DNA from: Legionella_C sp048541585
Lineage (GTDB): Bacteria > Pseudomonadota > Gammaproteobacteria > Legionellales > Legionellaceae
Length of the DNA stretch: 64,000 nt
NCBI RefSeq assembly: GCF_048541585.1
Contig: NZ_CP183303.1
Span: forward strand, 1 to 64,000
Direction of reading: 5' to 3'
The notes beneath the pieces are model-generated. The model was not told the origin of the DNA. It made no database searches and worked only from the letters and a program-made list of their open reading frames with translations. A program made the position numbers and the translations under genes. Shown one piece after another: positions 18,337 through 27,345 of this stretch; position 1 is the stretch's first letter; each line of letters opens with the position of its first letter.

Positions 18337-20457
18337 AGCGAACGTGTTAGAGGGATTGTTTGTTAATTCTTGAGTTGAGGATTTAATTAAATAGTTAAGG
18401 TCTTTAACTAATACTTTTAAAGCTTTAAGATCAGGCTTGATAGGATTTATTTTAGACTGTAGCTTAAGTAGCTCTTCAGTATAAATTTCAATTTCATCAT
18501 CCCAATTATTTTCGGGTTTGATATGTATGGCAAGTGCTAATTGATCTGCTGCTTTATTTAACAATAAGGTAAAATCTGCCTTATTAATTTCCTCTGGAAT
18601 AGTTTCATCTTTTGATAATTGCCATTTATCATAAATTATTTTTATAACCAAAAGACAGACTGGTAATAAAAGAACAAAACTGACCAGAAAAATGGTTGTA
18701 GAGTTGTTAATCTGTCTATTAGCATTATAAGCTGAATTATCTGCTAAAAAAGATTGGCGGTTAATATAGTTAGATGTAGGCGTAGTATTTAATTGTAAGG
18801 GTAAGCAATTTTCTGACACCGGTTTAATTTCTAGCCGTTTTGATTTGCTGAAAAGGGAGTTATAAGAAGCCTTGGGAGCTAAGCGTTTACTATTTAGATC
18901 TGGTTTAGTCAAAGTTTCTTTATCTTGGTCAGCACTACGTTCAGTGCTAAAAGCTAATTTTTTTGGAATTACGGGTAGGCCTTGTGTAATACGTTGATGA
19001 TTTACCCATGAATGCATGGAGTCTATAAGTTGTTCTATTAAATTTCTGACATCACTAACTAACTTAAGTTGTTCATTAGGATTTTTTTGTTGGTTTAAAT
19101 GGTTAATAACTTGGTTAACTTGAGCAACTAGCTCATTACTGGCAGCTTGTAAATCACTAGGGTTAGTTGAGAAGCGAGCTAAATTATCTTGATTGGTAAT
19201 AAAATTGTCAATTTGAGCTTGCTTATTCCTAATTATTCTATTCCACCAATTCAAATCTTGCTTATGTTGAATGTATTTATGATAAGCTTGTGTATTAGCG
19301 TCTAAAACAAGCAAAATATTTTCCTCTGAACGTAGAATAAACTGTTCAATACTTTGCAATAAATTAGACATTTCTTCACGAAATTGAATTAATGTAAATA
19401 CCTCGCCTGCTTGATCAAATACTTGTAGAAGCTTATCTAGAATTGTTTGAAAACGAACTATTTCCTGTAAATCAGTGATACTTTCACCATAGGCCGCTTT
19501 TACCTCACCAGCTAGCTCCGCAATAAATTTAAACTCAGGACAATTATCTAAGGTTTGCTCCGTAATTAGTACGGGTAAAAGGGTGGGATCTATTGCGAAC
19601 TCTACTATTGCTTCACGTGAAACCGTAGCACAGGCTTTTGCAGCTAAGGTAGGAAATTGTGCTTTAGAATCCAATGCTTGTTCACTACTTGTAAAAAGCT
19701 CCCAATAAGGGTGGGGGTTAACACGTTCCTTGGCTAAAGCAAAATGTAAGATGGTATGGCGTAACTCAGCTACTTTATTAAGTTGCAACTTGACAGCATA
19801 GAGGCGTTTTTTCAATTGTTGAGTTACAAGATTATGGATGATGTTAGCTTCAACTTTTGCCTCAAGATTATAGCGACAATCAGCTAAAAATAATCGATCG
19901 CTGCCAGCGGTAGGAGGCACATGGATTTCTATAGTACGTAAATATTGACGTAATAATTGTAACTGTTTGGCGACATAAGTTGAATTATCAGTAGTAGCAA
20001 GCCGCTTTAATATCTGAATAACATCGAGTAATACATAGTTCATAGGTTGATTAAAATGTTCTGGCGAAAGCTTACTATTACGAATTAATAAATAATCGCC
20101 AATGTTGCGCATAAGTGTGCTTAAGCCTGGCCAATTTAAACGTTCATTGTCTACTAAACCAATATGAAAGTCGTCACTATTAAGCTCATGCCTTGGGCGA
20201 TATTCATTATTTAGAAACCAGGAATTTTCATTTTCATTAATGAAGGCAACTTGATTGTCTTCAGCAAACCAGCTACTACTTGTTTGTAATAGTTCTTGGT
20301 CTAGTCCGCTTGTTGCTCGCGCTGTTAAGATACGTTGTCTAAATTGTAATTCTTGAGGTAGATAGCAATTTTCATGATGTAGTGGCCAACTGAAAAGGCC
20401 AAATCGCGATTGGGTGGGCATAGGGCGGTAGGGTAACTTATAATGTCCTTCATGCAT
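18331..20457 (-). CDS. Large helical membrane-anchored protein, candidate effector
   Basis: No family is recognised for this 708-residue protein. It lacks an N-terminal signal peptide. Residues about 130-500 are strongly helical with coiled-coil character (for example KRLYAVKLQLNKVAELRHTIL and ASNELVAQVNQVINHLNQQ). One clear transmembrane segment, TIFLVSFVLLLPVCLLVIKI, lies near residue 600, leaving a C-terminal tail of about 90 residues. Size, helicity and single late membrane helix resemble Legionella translocated proteins, but that is inference. It converges on the LepB-like gene with a 6-base overlap. A partial parS-like palindrome (19609-19624) lies in its coding sequence. The ribosome site AGGAGAAA lies just upstream of its ATG. 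Confidence 0.6.
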   Translation of the reverse strand: MHEGHYKLPYRPMPTQSRFGLFSWPLHHENCYLPQELQFRQRILTARATSGLDQELLQTSSSWFAEDNQVAFINENENSWFLNNEYRPRHELNSDDFHIGLVDNERLNWPGLSTLMRNIGDYLLIRNSKLSPEHFNQPMNYVLLDVIQILKRLATTDNSTYVAKQLQLLRQYLRTIEIHVPPTAGSDRLFLADCRYNLEAKVEANIIHNLVTQQLKKRLYAVKLQLNKVAELRHTILHFALAKERVNPHPYWELFTSSEQALDSKAQFPTLAAKACATVSREAIVEFAIDPTLLPVLITEQTLDNCPEFKFIAELAGEVKAAYGESITDLQEIVRFQTILDKLLQVFDQAGEVFTLIQFREEMSNLLQSIEQFILRSEENILLVLDANTQAYHKYIQHKQDLNWWNRIIRNKQAQIDNFITNQDNLARFSTNPSDLQAASNELVAQVNQVINHLNQQKNPNEQLKLVSDVRNLIEQLIDSMHSWVNHQRITQGLPVIPKKLAFSTERSADQDKETLTKPDLNSKRLAPKASYNSLFSKSKRLEIKPVSENCLPLQLNTTPTSNYINRQSFLADNSAYNANRQINNSTTIFLVSFVLLLPVCLLVIKIIYDKWQLSKDETIPEEINKADFTLLLNKAADQLALAIHIKPENNWDDEIEIYTEELLKLQSKINPIKPDLKALKVLVKDLNYLIKSSTQELTNNPSNTFAL
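19609..19624. promoter_or_regulatory. Possible third, degenerate parS site
   Basis: TGCTTCACGTGAAACC matches the symmetric parS consensus in 14 of 16 positions and keeps the central TTCACGTGAAAC core. It lies about 19.6 kb from dnaA within a coding sequence. Two mismatches lower the expected ParB affinity, so this is only a candidate. Confidence 0.4.
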
Positions 20458-20698
20458 GAGTTTCTCCTGCTAATATTAGCTAAACATATACTTTTTCCTC
20501 TAAACAAATAATTAAAAATTTTATCCTAAGGCTATAATTAATTAGCCATAGTTTTTGATTGTTGTAAATGACTAAGCTAATAAATTAGCTCTTTTTATAC
20601 TTACTCTAATAGTAAAAGAATTTTAAACTTTATCTTTATAACATGACAAGATGATTTTTTTTACGTTATGATGCTCTAAATTTTTAATGATATTAGTT

Positions 20699-21544
20699 AT
20701 GATTATTGATTATTTAAAAACTTTTCCTCAGTATTTAGCTCCAAAGCACGCTTTAACTAATTTTGCTGGTTTGCTAGCTGGGGTAAAAATTCCTGCTGTT
20801 AAAAATTACTTAATTCGTCAGTTTGTTCAAAAATACGATGTAGTGATGAGTGATGCTTATGAAGAAAATCCGCTCAACTATGCTTGTTTTAATGATTTTT
20901 TTATTCGCCGTTTAAAAGCAGAAAAGCGACCCTTAGCGCCGGCTGATATTGTTTCACCCGTTGATGGAGTCATAAGTGAATTAGGTCAAATTAATAAAGG
21001 TGAAATTCTTCAAGCTAAAGGACGCTATTACACAGTAGAGGAATTTTTAGCTTGTGATAGTAGTTTAAGTGGAAAATTTATTTCAGGGCGTTTTGCGACG
21101 CTGTATCTTTCACCTAAAGATTATCATCGCGTGCATATGCCAATAGCAGCAACCTTGCGGCATATGATCTATATTCCAGGAAAACTTTTTTCTGTACAAC
21201 CTACCACGGCACGTGTAGTACCTAAGTTATTTGCTCGTAATGAACGATTGGTAACCTTTTATGATACGGAAGTCGGCTTAATGGCTATGGTATTAGTTGG
21301 CGCAACAATTGTTGGGGCTATTGGAACTAGTTGGCATGGTGAACTTAAGCGTACTAAAAAGCAGCAACTTTTTGCTTATAGTGACCAGCCTAAACGCTTA
21401 AATAAGGGCGATGAAATGGGGTATTTTAAATTGGGCTCAACAGTCGTATTACTTTTTGCAAATGGGCAGCAAGTATATTGGCTTGATACGCTTAAAGCTG
21501 GTCAGACTATTAAATATGGACAGGCGCTAGGTAAAATAGGGTAA
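20699..21544 (+). CDS. psd: Phosphatidylserine decarboxylase proenzyme
   Basis: Psd makes phosphatidylethanolamine from phosphatidylserine at the inner membrane. The proenzyme cleaves itself at a Leu-Gly-Ser-Thr motif to form the pyruvoyl cofactor; the motif is present as FKLGSTVVLLF near residue 244. Other family segments are NYACFNDFFIRRLK, SPVDGVISELG, LYLSPKDYHRVHMP and VGATIVGAIGTSWHG. Two in-frame ATG codons occur; I prefer 20699 (MIIDYLKTFPQYL), which matches the usual N-terminus, over 20687. The length (281 residues) is normal. It appears to be transcribed alone. A small hairpin (21588-21605) follows the stop. Confidence 0.95.
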   Translation: MIIDYLKTFPQYLAPKHALTNFAGLLAGVKIPAVKNYLIRQFVQKYDVVMSDAYEENPLNYACFNDFFIRRLKAEKRPLAPADIVSPVDGVISELGQINKGEILQAKGRYYTVEEFLACDSSLSGKFISGRFATLYLSPKDYHRVHMPIAATLRHMIYIPGKLFSVQPTTARVVPKLFARNERLVTFYDTEVGLMAMVLVGATIVGAIGTSWHGELKRTKKQQLFAYSDQPKRLNKGDEMGYFKLGSTVVLLFANGQQVYWLDTLKAGQTIKYGQALGKIG

Positions 21545-21914
21545 GTGTTTACCACGTAATGACGGTAACTCAGGAGAATTTTTGTAGGTTGGGCTGTGGC
21601 CCAACATTTACATGACTATTGTTGGGCCAAGGTCCATAGCTGTCAGGCTAAGGGTTCAAGCGATTAGATCGAGGCAGGCAGAGGTGCATTTAAGCCCGTT
21701 TTGGAATCGCCGAAACCATCCATGCGGCTCGATGTTGGACATCCATGTCCAACAACGTTCCAAAACGGGCTCAAATGCACCTCTGCTTAGGACATAAAAG
21801 GGTTTAAAAACTAAACGCAGCTACAAAATTGTTTGATCTGACGTTTATGGGCTCTGGCCAACCTACCTAAGGCTTCGGTTGACACTATTACATGAACGCT
21901 TGCCTATTATCTTG
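21545..21914. repeat. Long inverted-repeat element between psd and the blaR1-like gene
   Basis: This 370-base region between convergent genes holds nested palindromes. A 29-base arm at 21678-21706 (starting GCAGAGGTGCATTT) is repeated inverted at 21758-21786 with one mismatch. Between them lies a second perfect 9-bp inverted repeat (GTTGGACAT at 21734-21742, ATGTCCAAC at 21745-21753). Upstream is GTTGGGC-TGTG-GCCCAAC at 21588-21605. The bases CCAAC/GTTGG recur throughout. It reads as a REP- or MITE-like insertion that could form a large cruciform or act as a two-way terminator. No transposase is present. A 61-codon open frame across it is not supported as a gene. Confidence 0.75.
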
Positions 21915-23837
21915 TTACTGTTTTGCAAACTTTAAACTTTTAATCGCTACATTACGAAATACAGGCGCGGCTAACTCGCCTCCAGAAGCTAAAGTTTCAC
22001 CATTTTTATTTAAATAACCGTCTTCGATGACAACTAGCATGACATACTGTGGTTTATTAGCTGGTACATATCCTGCAAATAAAGAGAGATGCTTTGCTTT
22101 AGCAAAATTAACATCTTCTGCGACCGTGCCTGTTTTACCAGCGACAGAAATACCAGGAATTGCGGCTCGTATGCCAGTGCCATTCTGTACAGATTTTTCA
22201 AGCATGCGTGTCACTGATTCTGCTGTAGTTGCTGAAATTACTGAACTAGCATTTTGCCCATGAACGTAACCTTTATTTGCCAGAATTGCAAAAGATTTAG
22301 CTAAGGTTTCTACAGTGACTGGAATGTTTTCGCCTAATGATGTTTTTGCAAGTTGTAAGTTGTCACTTTGATTAGTTCTCCACCAGCTCTTCATATCAAA
22401 ACCGAATGCTTCAAGTTTTTTACGAATTACTGAAGGCCCTGCATCTTGAGCAACTTTAATAAGGCAGGTGTTGACTGATTTAGATAGCGCATCTGTTAAT
22501 GAAATTGAATTAATCTCAGCGTTATAATTCGTAAACATTTTGCCTTCAATATAATAAGGAGATGGGCAATCATAAAGCTTAGATTCAGAACTAATACCAA
22601 CATCAATCGCAGCTGCGGCAATAAAAGGTTTTATAGTCGATCCTGGCGAAAAAACACGTGATTTCCAGCTAGAATCTTCCTTATTTTTACCTGCTTCAGC
22701 AAATGCAATAATATTGCCACTACTTGGATCAACCACAGCAATAACTCCTGATTTTGCCTGATATTGATGAACAGCTATAGCAATCTCTTTCGCTGCAACC
22801 TGCTGTATTTTAGGATCTAGGTGAGATACATCGATTTCTTTACTCTGCGAGGTGGTTATTGAGCCTAAGGCGGCATAAGAAGCACAAATTGGGGCTAACA
22901 TAGAAAGCCCTGCAAGTGCTGCCCCTAACAATAAAGGTCTAGAAACATTTAATGGGTAAGTCGATAACATTGAAATTCTCCTGATGATAAAAGCACTCTC
23001 TTTATTCTCCGTATTCAAAGCCATTCCTACCGTGCATGCAAATTCTCGGTTTGATAGTAAAGAACACTGAGATACTGCCTGTACAACCTGAAACAAGCAG
23101 CGGCCATAGTCATATGCTGAAATCTTTTGGTGGCCAACCAATACTTCATCACATGATAATTCTTGTAATTCGCTTAAGACGTTATGCCATTTATTAACGC
23201 CAGGGTTGCCCCAAAAGACGATGCGTAAAGCTTCCATGAAATAAGCCCATAAACAATCTCGGTTACGATGATGTTGACCTTCATGAGCGATAGCAATTTT
23301 TACATTTTTCGAAGAAGAAAATAGGGACACGGGCAATAGAATATAAGCTTTATTAAATAAATAGACTGAAAAAGGAATATGGCAACGATCAGAAATTTTA
23401 ACTATAAGTTTACCAGAAGTGCGATAAGCAACTGCTTTATCCACTATAGTTTTCAATTTAATCAAGTCTAACAGTACGCGATAAGTACGAAATAAGATTA
23501 ATAAAAAAAATACCAGATATAATAATGAATAGTAGGTGGGGTTAGTAATTGCTGAAATAGGTGTCGGCTTAGAAATGGACTCTGACGAGTTAGGCCGTAC
23601 GATAGGTAAATTGACATACGCCTTTAGAGTATCAATTGATATATATTTATGTTTTACCGGTTTTAAATCAAAGTGTACACAATGGACAATCAATGGAGAA
23701 ACTACACAACTAACTAATAAAAAGCGCGCAAGTTTAAGTTTAAAAGAGGGTTGAGAGGTCAGTTTTTGACTACCAATAAACCACGAGCTTATAAGAAGTA
23801 AACAGTGAATACTTAATAGTATCTCCATAAGTAACAT
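21915..23837 (-). CDS. BlaR1-like M56 metallopeptidase fused to an FtsI-type penicillin-binding domain
   Basis: BlaR1/MecR1 proteins sense beta-lactams outside the cell and inactivate the repressor BlaI/MecI inside through a zinc peptidase. Here the 640-residue protein has N-terminal membrane helices, the M56 zinc motif HEGQH at 185-189 with ELSCDE near 226-231 as likely third ligand, and another helix near 302-322. The C-terminal sensor has all three penicillin-binding motifs: SPGSTIKP (Ser400-Lys403), SVN (454-456) and KTG (568-570). These contexts resemble class B PBP/FtsI transpeptidases more than the OXA-like sensor of classical BlaR1. The TAATG overlap with blaI and an upstream GGAG set the start and imply coupling. 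Its target genes are unknown. Confidence 0.85.
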   Translation of the reverse strand: MLLMEILLSIHCLLLISSWFIGSQKLTSQPSFKLKLARFLLVSCVVSPLIVHCVHFDLKPVKHKYISIDTLKAYVNLPIVRPNSSESISKPTPISAITNPTYYSLLYLVFFLLILFRTYRVLLDLIKLKTIVDKAVAYRTSGKLIVKISDRCHIPFSVYLFNKAYILLPVSLFSSSKNVKIAIAHEGQHHRNRDCLWAYFMEALRIVFWGNPGVNKWHNVLSELQELSCDEVLVGHQKISAYDYGRCLFQVVQAVSQCSLLSNREFACTVGMALNTENKESAFIIRRISMLSTYPLNVSRPLLLGAALAGLSMLAPICASYAALGSITTSQSKEIDVSHLDPKIQQVAAKEIAIAVHQYQAKSGVIAVVDPSSGNIIAFAEAGKNKEDSSWKSRVFSPGSTIKPFIAAAAIDVGISSESKLYDCPSPYYIEGKMFTNYNAEINSISLTDALSKSVNTCLIKVAQDAGPSVIRKKLEAFGFDMKSWWRTNQSDNLQLAKTSLGENIPVTVETLAKSFAILANKGYVHGQNASSVISATTAESVTRMLEKSVQNGTGIRAAIPGISVAGKTGTVAEDVNFAKAKHLSLFAGYVPANKPQYVMLVVIEDGYLNKNGETLASGGELAAPVFRNVAIKSLKFAKQ

Positions 23838-24262
23838 TACTGTACTCCTTTTGAGCTTTCGCTAGTAATTAATTGCTTTAGAGCTTTCTCTATCGCTTCA
23901 ATATCAGCATGAGGTAATTTTTTGGCCATCAAGAGTCTTTGCACAAGCGCAACGGGCTCGCCATCAAATACATTAGCAACAATATGATCAAGACAAGTAC
24001 TTTCATAGTCTGACTTTGTAACGATAGGTGTAAAAACATGCGCATAGGAATTTTTTTGACACTCAAGAAATCCCTTTTGTTCAAGAACTTTAAGGACTGT
24101 AGCTACTGTTGTGTAGGCAAGCGGTCTTTCTTTAGGGAGATGCGAAGTAACTTCTTTAATGGTTGCTTTATTTAGACTCCAAACTATGTTCATTAATTCA
24201 AGCTCTACTTCAGTAAGAATTCGCTCAGTGGAAGTGGAAGAGGAAATTTTTTTTGGTGACAT
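23837..24262 (-). CDS. blaI: BlaI/MecI-family transcriptional repressor
   Basis: BlaI-type repressors are small dimeric winged-helix proteins that block beta-lactamase or PBP genes and are cut or inactivated when BlaR1 senses drug. The 141-residue product shows the family N-terminus ILTEVELELMNIVWSLNKATIKEVTSHL, then PLAYTTVATVLKVLEQKGFL, the recognition-helix region where TTVATVLKVLEQKG is nearly diagnostic. It is the first gene of a two-gene minus-strand operon with the BlaR1-like protein (one-base overlap). Two palindromic operator sites lie 22-60 bases upstream, which indicates autoregulation. Confidence 0.92.
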   Translation of the reverse strand: MSPKKISSSTSTERILTEVELELMNIVWSLNKATIKEVTSHLPKERPLAYTTVATVLKVLEQKGFLECQKNSYAHVFTPIVTKSDYESTCLDHIVANVFDGEPVALVQRLLMAKKLPHADIEAIEKALKQLITSESSKGVQ

Positions 24263-24283
24263 TTTTTCTCCATATAATACATT

Positions 24284-24322
24284 CTACTATTTTTATAGTA
24301 GATTCTACTATAAAAATAGTAG
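24284..24322 (-). promoter_or_regulatory. Twin BlaI operator palindromes upstream of blaI
   Basis: CTACTATTTTTATAGTAG (24284-24301) and CTACTATAAAAATAGTAG (24305-24322) are two adjacent 18-bp dyads, each with 7-bp arms and a 4-base centre, separated by three bases. They share the TACTA/TAGTA arms of known BlaI/MecI operators (TACTACA-TGTAGTA type). Their place just before blaI fits autorepression by two BlaI dimers. Confidence 0.8.
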
Positions 24323-24506
24323 AGTTCAAGTAGTTTTAAAGAATTCCTAAACTTTTGTTGATGCAGAATTAAATTGTACGCCGAGGCTAATATTCTTTGC
24401 GGTTATAGAGAAAATAGCGAGTAGTTGAGAAGCTTTAAGAAGTCAGCATTACTACAATAAAAAAAAGAAATTAACTGTTAGGAAGAAATGTTGTAAAAAA
24501 ATTTAA

Positions 24507-24593
24507 TGGTACCGAGAAGAGGACTCGAACCTCCACGGAGTTACCCCCACTAGCACCTGAAGCTAGCGTGTCTACCAATTCCACCACCTCGGC
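24507..24593 (-). tRNA. tRNA-Leu (anticodon CAG)
   Basis: On the minus strand an 87-base class II tRNA begins GCCGAGGTGGTGGAATTGG and ends GTACCA with encoded CCA. The acceptor arm GCCGAGG pairs with CTTCTCGGT-side bases (CCTC...TCGGT), the D arm carries GGAATTGGTAGACA, the anticodon loop reads TTCAGGT (CAG), a long variable arm follows, and the T arm holds GGTTCGAGTCC. It decodes CUG. Confidence 0.95.
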
Positions 24594-24802
24594 ATCTTAA
24601 CCAGCGTACGTTACTGAAGAACTATAATCCTGTCAACCTTTATTCTATGCTCTTTAAAAAGTATAGCTAAACTAAGTGTTAATTCATGTATAAAAGCTCT
24701 AAGCATTTGATTTATAATTTTTAAATCGAAAACAATCTATCTTAATGTAAATCATATCTTTATAATCAATAGGTTATATAAGTTAGGTTTTTGGAATAAA
24801 TA

Positions 24803-25588
24803 ATGATACTTCTTGATTGGCTTAGCAAAGGTGTTGACACTTATTTTGCTTGTAAACCGCAGCCTAAACCTAAGCCTGATATAATTAATAAAGCTAAGTT
24901 AATTGCCCATCGTGGTGCTCATAATAATCAGCAATCTTGTTTAGAAAATACAGATGTGGCTTTTGCCAAAGCACTAGAGCTAGGTTGTTGGGGTATTGAA
25001 CTTGATGTGCGCGCAACAGCAGATCAAATTATTATGGTTAATCATGACCCTACCTTAAGGCGACTATGGAATAAAGATTTAACAATTGGTAATTTAACAT
25101 TTGCACAACTTAGACAAGAGCTTACTCTTTTGCCTAGTTTAGCTGAAATTGTAGAGCGCTATGGCCAGAAAATACATTTATTTATTGAAATTAAAGAACC
25201 TTTTGTTGCCTTAGATTCATTAATCCAAACTTTAAAACCGCTGGTTCCAATTCAAGATTATCATCTACTCGCTTTAAATGAATCTATCTTTAGTTTAATA
25301 GAGCATGCTTTTCCTAAAAAATCTTTGTTACTAGTTCCCTTGCATAATAATATTGCTCGTTTTTGTCAATTAAGTTTGGAAAAAGGTTATGGCGGTGTAT
25401 TGGCCCATTATCTATTATTGAGACAAACACAGATTAATGCTTTACGTACAGCAAATCAGCAAGTAGGCGTAGGATTTATTGATTCAAAAAATTGCTTATA
25501 TCGCGAATTAAATCGAGGTATAGAATGGATTTTTAGTAATAATGTAGAGCGAGTTATGCCGCATTTACGTCAGCTACAAAAAAATTAA
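24803..25588 (+). CDS. Glycerophosphodiester phosphodiesterase family protein
   Basis: GDPD enzymes hydrolyse deacylated phospholipids to glycerol 3-phosphate and an alcohol. The 261-residue protein has the family signatures IAHRGAHNNQQSCLENT (about 36-52) with catalytic His and Glu, AFAKALELGCWGIELDVRATAD with metal-binding Glu and Asp near 67, and MVNHDPTLRRL with the second catalytic His near 84. Later strands hold FIEIKEP near 122. There is no signal peptide, so it resembles cytoplasmic UgpQ rather than periplasmic GlpQ. It is transcribed alone, away from tRNA-Leu. Confidence 0.88.
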   Translation: MILLDWLSKGVDTYFACKPQPKPKPDIINKAKLIAHRGAHNNQQSCLENTDVAFAKALELGCWGIELDVRATADQIIMVNHDPTLRRLWNKDLTIGNLTFAQLRQELTLLPSLAEIVERYGQKIHLFIEIKEPFVALDSLIQTLKPLVPIQDYHLLALNESIFSLIEHAFPKKSLLLVPLHNNIARFCQLSLEKGYGGVLAHYLLLRQTQINALRTANQQVGVGFIDSKNCLYRELNRGIEWIFSNNVERVMPHLRQLQKN

Positions 25589-25953
25589 TGTAAGCGCTTA
25601 TGTCCTATGCACCGAAAGGCTGTATTTTGTGCATTTTAACTTATAATATGCATTTAAAATGCTCACATAGAAGGCTGTACTACGCTTTTTCAGCATGTTG
25701 TAAGTCCAAACTGCACTCAAATTTAATCTTTCACCAAGATTCAAATATACCCGTAAACGGTTAAAAAAATAGTAAATAAATGAAGCTAGGGTTGGGCACT
25801 AAATTAAGGATTTTTTACCTATTTTGACTCTATCGACGTCCCTTGGCTTGTTCGAGGGATCCAGGAGTCTTGAGCGCTGGATGCCTCGGACAAGCCACAG
25901 GAGTCGGGTCTTAACTTAGTGCTATGAAGTTAGGGCTCCATTTATGAAATTAC
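25589..25953. repeat. Intergenic region with a degenerate palindromic repeat
   Basis: This 365-base region between convergent genes holds an imperfect inverted element at about 25795-25925. The outer arms are GCACTAAATTAAGG and TCTTAACTTAGTGC. Inside are GGCTTGTTCGAGGGATCCAG and CGGACAAGCCACAGGAGTCGGG. The motif GGCTTGT...GGATCCAG recurs in the repeats at 58982-59072 and 60128-60655, so this looks like an older dispersed member of that family. Nothing else is recognised in the region. Confidence 0.6.
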
Positions 25954-27345
25954 TTAGCGCGGTGATATCATTTCTTCAGGTTTTACATATTCTTTAAATT
26001 GCTCAGCTGTTAAAAAACCTAATTTAACTGCTGCCTCAAGCAAGGAAGTATTTTCATGGTGGGCAGTTTTAGCAATTTTTGCAGCTTTGTCATAACCGAT
26101 ATGTTGGTTTAAAGCGGTAACCAGCATTAAGGAGTTTTGTAGATAATAATTAATCCTTTCTTGATTGGCCTCTAAGCCCTCGACGCAAAACTCTCTAAAT
26201 GAACGACAGGTACCAATTAAAAGGTTTACGGAATGGAGGAAATTAAAAATAATAATGGGTTTAAAAACATTTAATTCAAAATTTCCTTGACTACCAGCAA
26301 CACCTACGGCGGTATCATTTCCAATTACTTGGGTACAGACCATAGTCATTGCTTCGCACTGTGTGGGGTTAACTTTACCAGGCATAATTGAAGAGCCAGG
26401 CTCATTTTCTGGTAGAATTAATTCACCAATACCGCAACGTGGACCTGAACCAAGCCAACGAACGTCATTAGCTATTTTCATTAACGCACAAGCAAGTGTT
26501 TTTAATGTACCATGTGCCATAACCAAAGGATCATGAGCAGCTAAAGCTGCAAATTTATTAGGTGCAGAAATAAAAGGCAAGTTAGTGATGGCTGCAATAT
26601 GTTCTGCAACTTTAGTGGCGAATTGAGGATGAGTATTAAGGCCTGTACCTACAGCAGTACCACCAATTGCTAATTCATATAGTTGTGGCAAAACACTTTC
26701 AATCCAATGTAGACAAGCGTTAAGTTGAGCGACATAGCCAGAAAACTCTTGTCCAAGTGTAAGCGGTACAGCATCTTGTAAGTGAGTACGGCCGATTTTT
26801 ACAATATTTTTAAACTCTTCTTGTTTATCAGCTAAAGCATTACGTAAACGACGAACCTCGGGTAATAAATTGTTATGAACAGCTAAAGCAGCGGCTATAT
26901 GCATTGCTGTAGGAAAGGTATCATTAGAAGATTGCGACATATTGACCATGTCATTAGGATGAATGGGCGTTTTACTGCCTAACACGCCTCCGGCAAGTTC
27001 AATAGCTCTATTGGCAATAACTTCATTCACATTCATATTAGATTGTGTGCCACTGCCTGTTTGCCAAACATGAAGTGGAAAATGTTTATCTAATAAACCT
27101 TTACTGACTTCTTCTGCTGCTTGAATAATTAATTTAGCTTTATCCTCAGGCAATTTTCCTAACTCGACATTGGTAAGGGCTGCTGCTTTTTTTAAAATTC
27201 CAAAAGCATGAATCACTTCAATAGGCATGATATCGCGGCCAATATTAAAATGATGAAGAGAGCGTTCAGTTTGTGCTCCCCAGTAGCGATCAGCTGCTAC
27301 AGCAATCTCGCCCATACTATCTGTTTCTAAACGGGTATTGTTCAT
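25954..27345 (-). CDS. fumC: Class II fumarate hydratase
   Basis: FumC interconverts fumarate and malate in the citric acid cycle without an iron-sulfur cluster. The 463-residue protein has the superfamily signature GSSIMPGKVNPTQCE near 315, with TGSGTQSNMNVNEVIANRA near 97, SQSSNDTFPTAMHI near 136 and GRTHLQDAVPLTLGQEF near 185. Two ATG codons lie three codons apart; the GGAG upstream is two bases from the first but ten from the second, so I start at 27345. Length is normal for the homotetrameric class II enzyme. It is transcribed alone. Confidence 0.95.
   Translation of the reverse strand: MNNTRLETDSMGEIAVAADRYWGAQTERSLHHFNIGRDIMPIEVIHAFGILKKAAALTNVELGKLPEDKAKLIIQAAEEVSKGLLDKHFPLHVWQTGSGTQSNMNVNEVIANRAIELAGGVLGSKTPIHPNDMVNMSQSSNDTFPTAMHIAAALAVHNNLLPEVRRLRNALADKQEEFKNIVKIGRTHLQDAVPLTLGQEFSGYVAQLNACLHWIESVLPQLYELAIGGTAVGTGLNTHPQFATKVAEHIAAITNLPFISAPNKFAALAAHDPLVMAHGTLKTLACALMKIANDVRWLGSGPRCGIGELILPENEPGSSIMPGKVNPTQCEAMTMVCTQVIGNDTAVGVAGSQGNFELNVFKPIIIFNFLHSVNLLIGTCRSFREFCVEGLEANQERINYYLQNSLMLVTALNQHIGYDKAAKIAKTAHHENTSLLEAAVKLGFLTAEQFKEYVKPEEMISPR

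Noticed and set aside
21612..21797. 61-codon open frame in the psd-blaR1 intergenic region
   Set aside because: It spans the inverted-repeat arms, and its codons reflect the palindrome rather than a protein.
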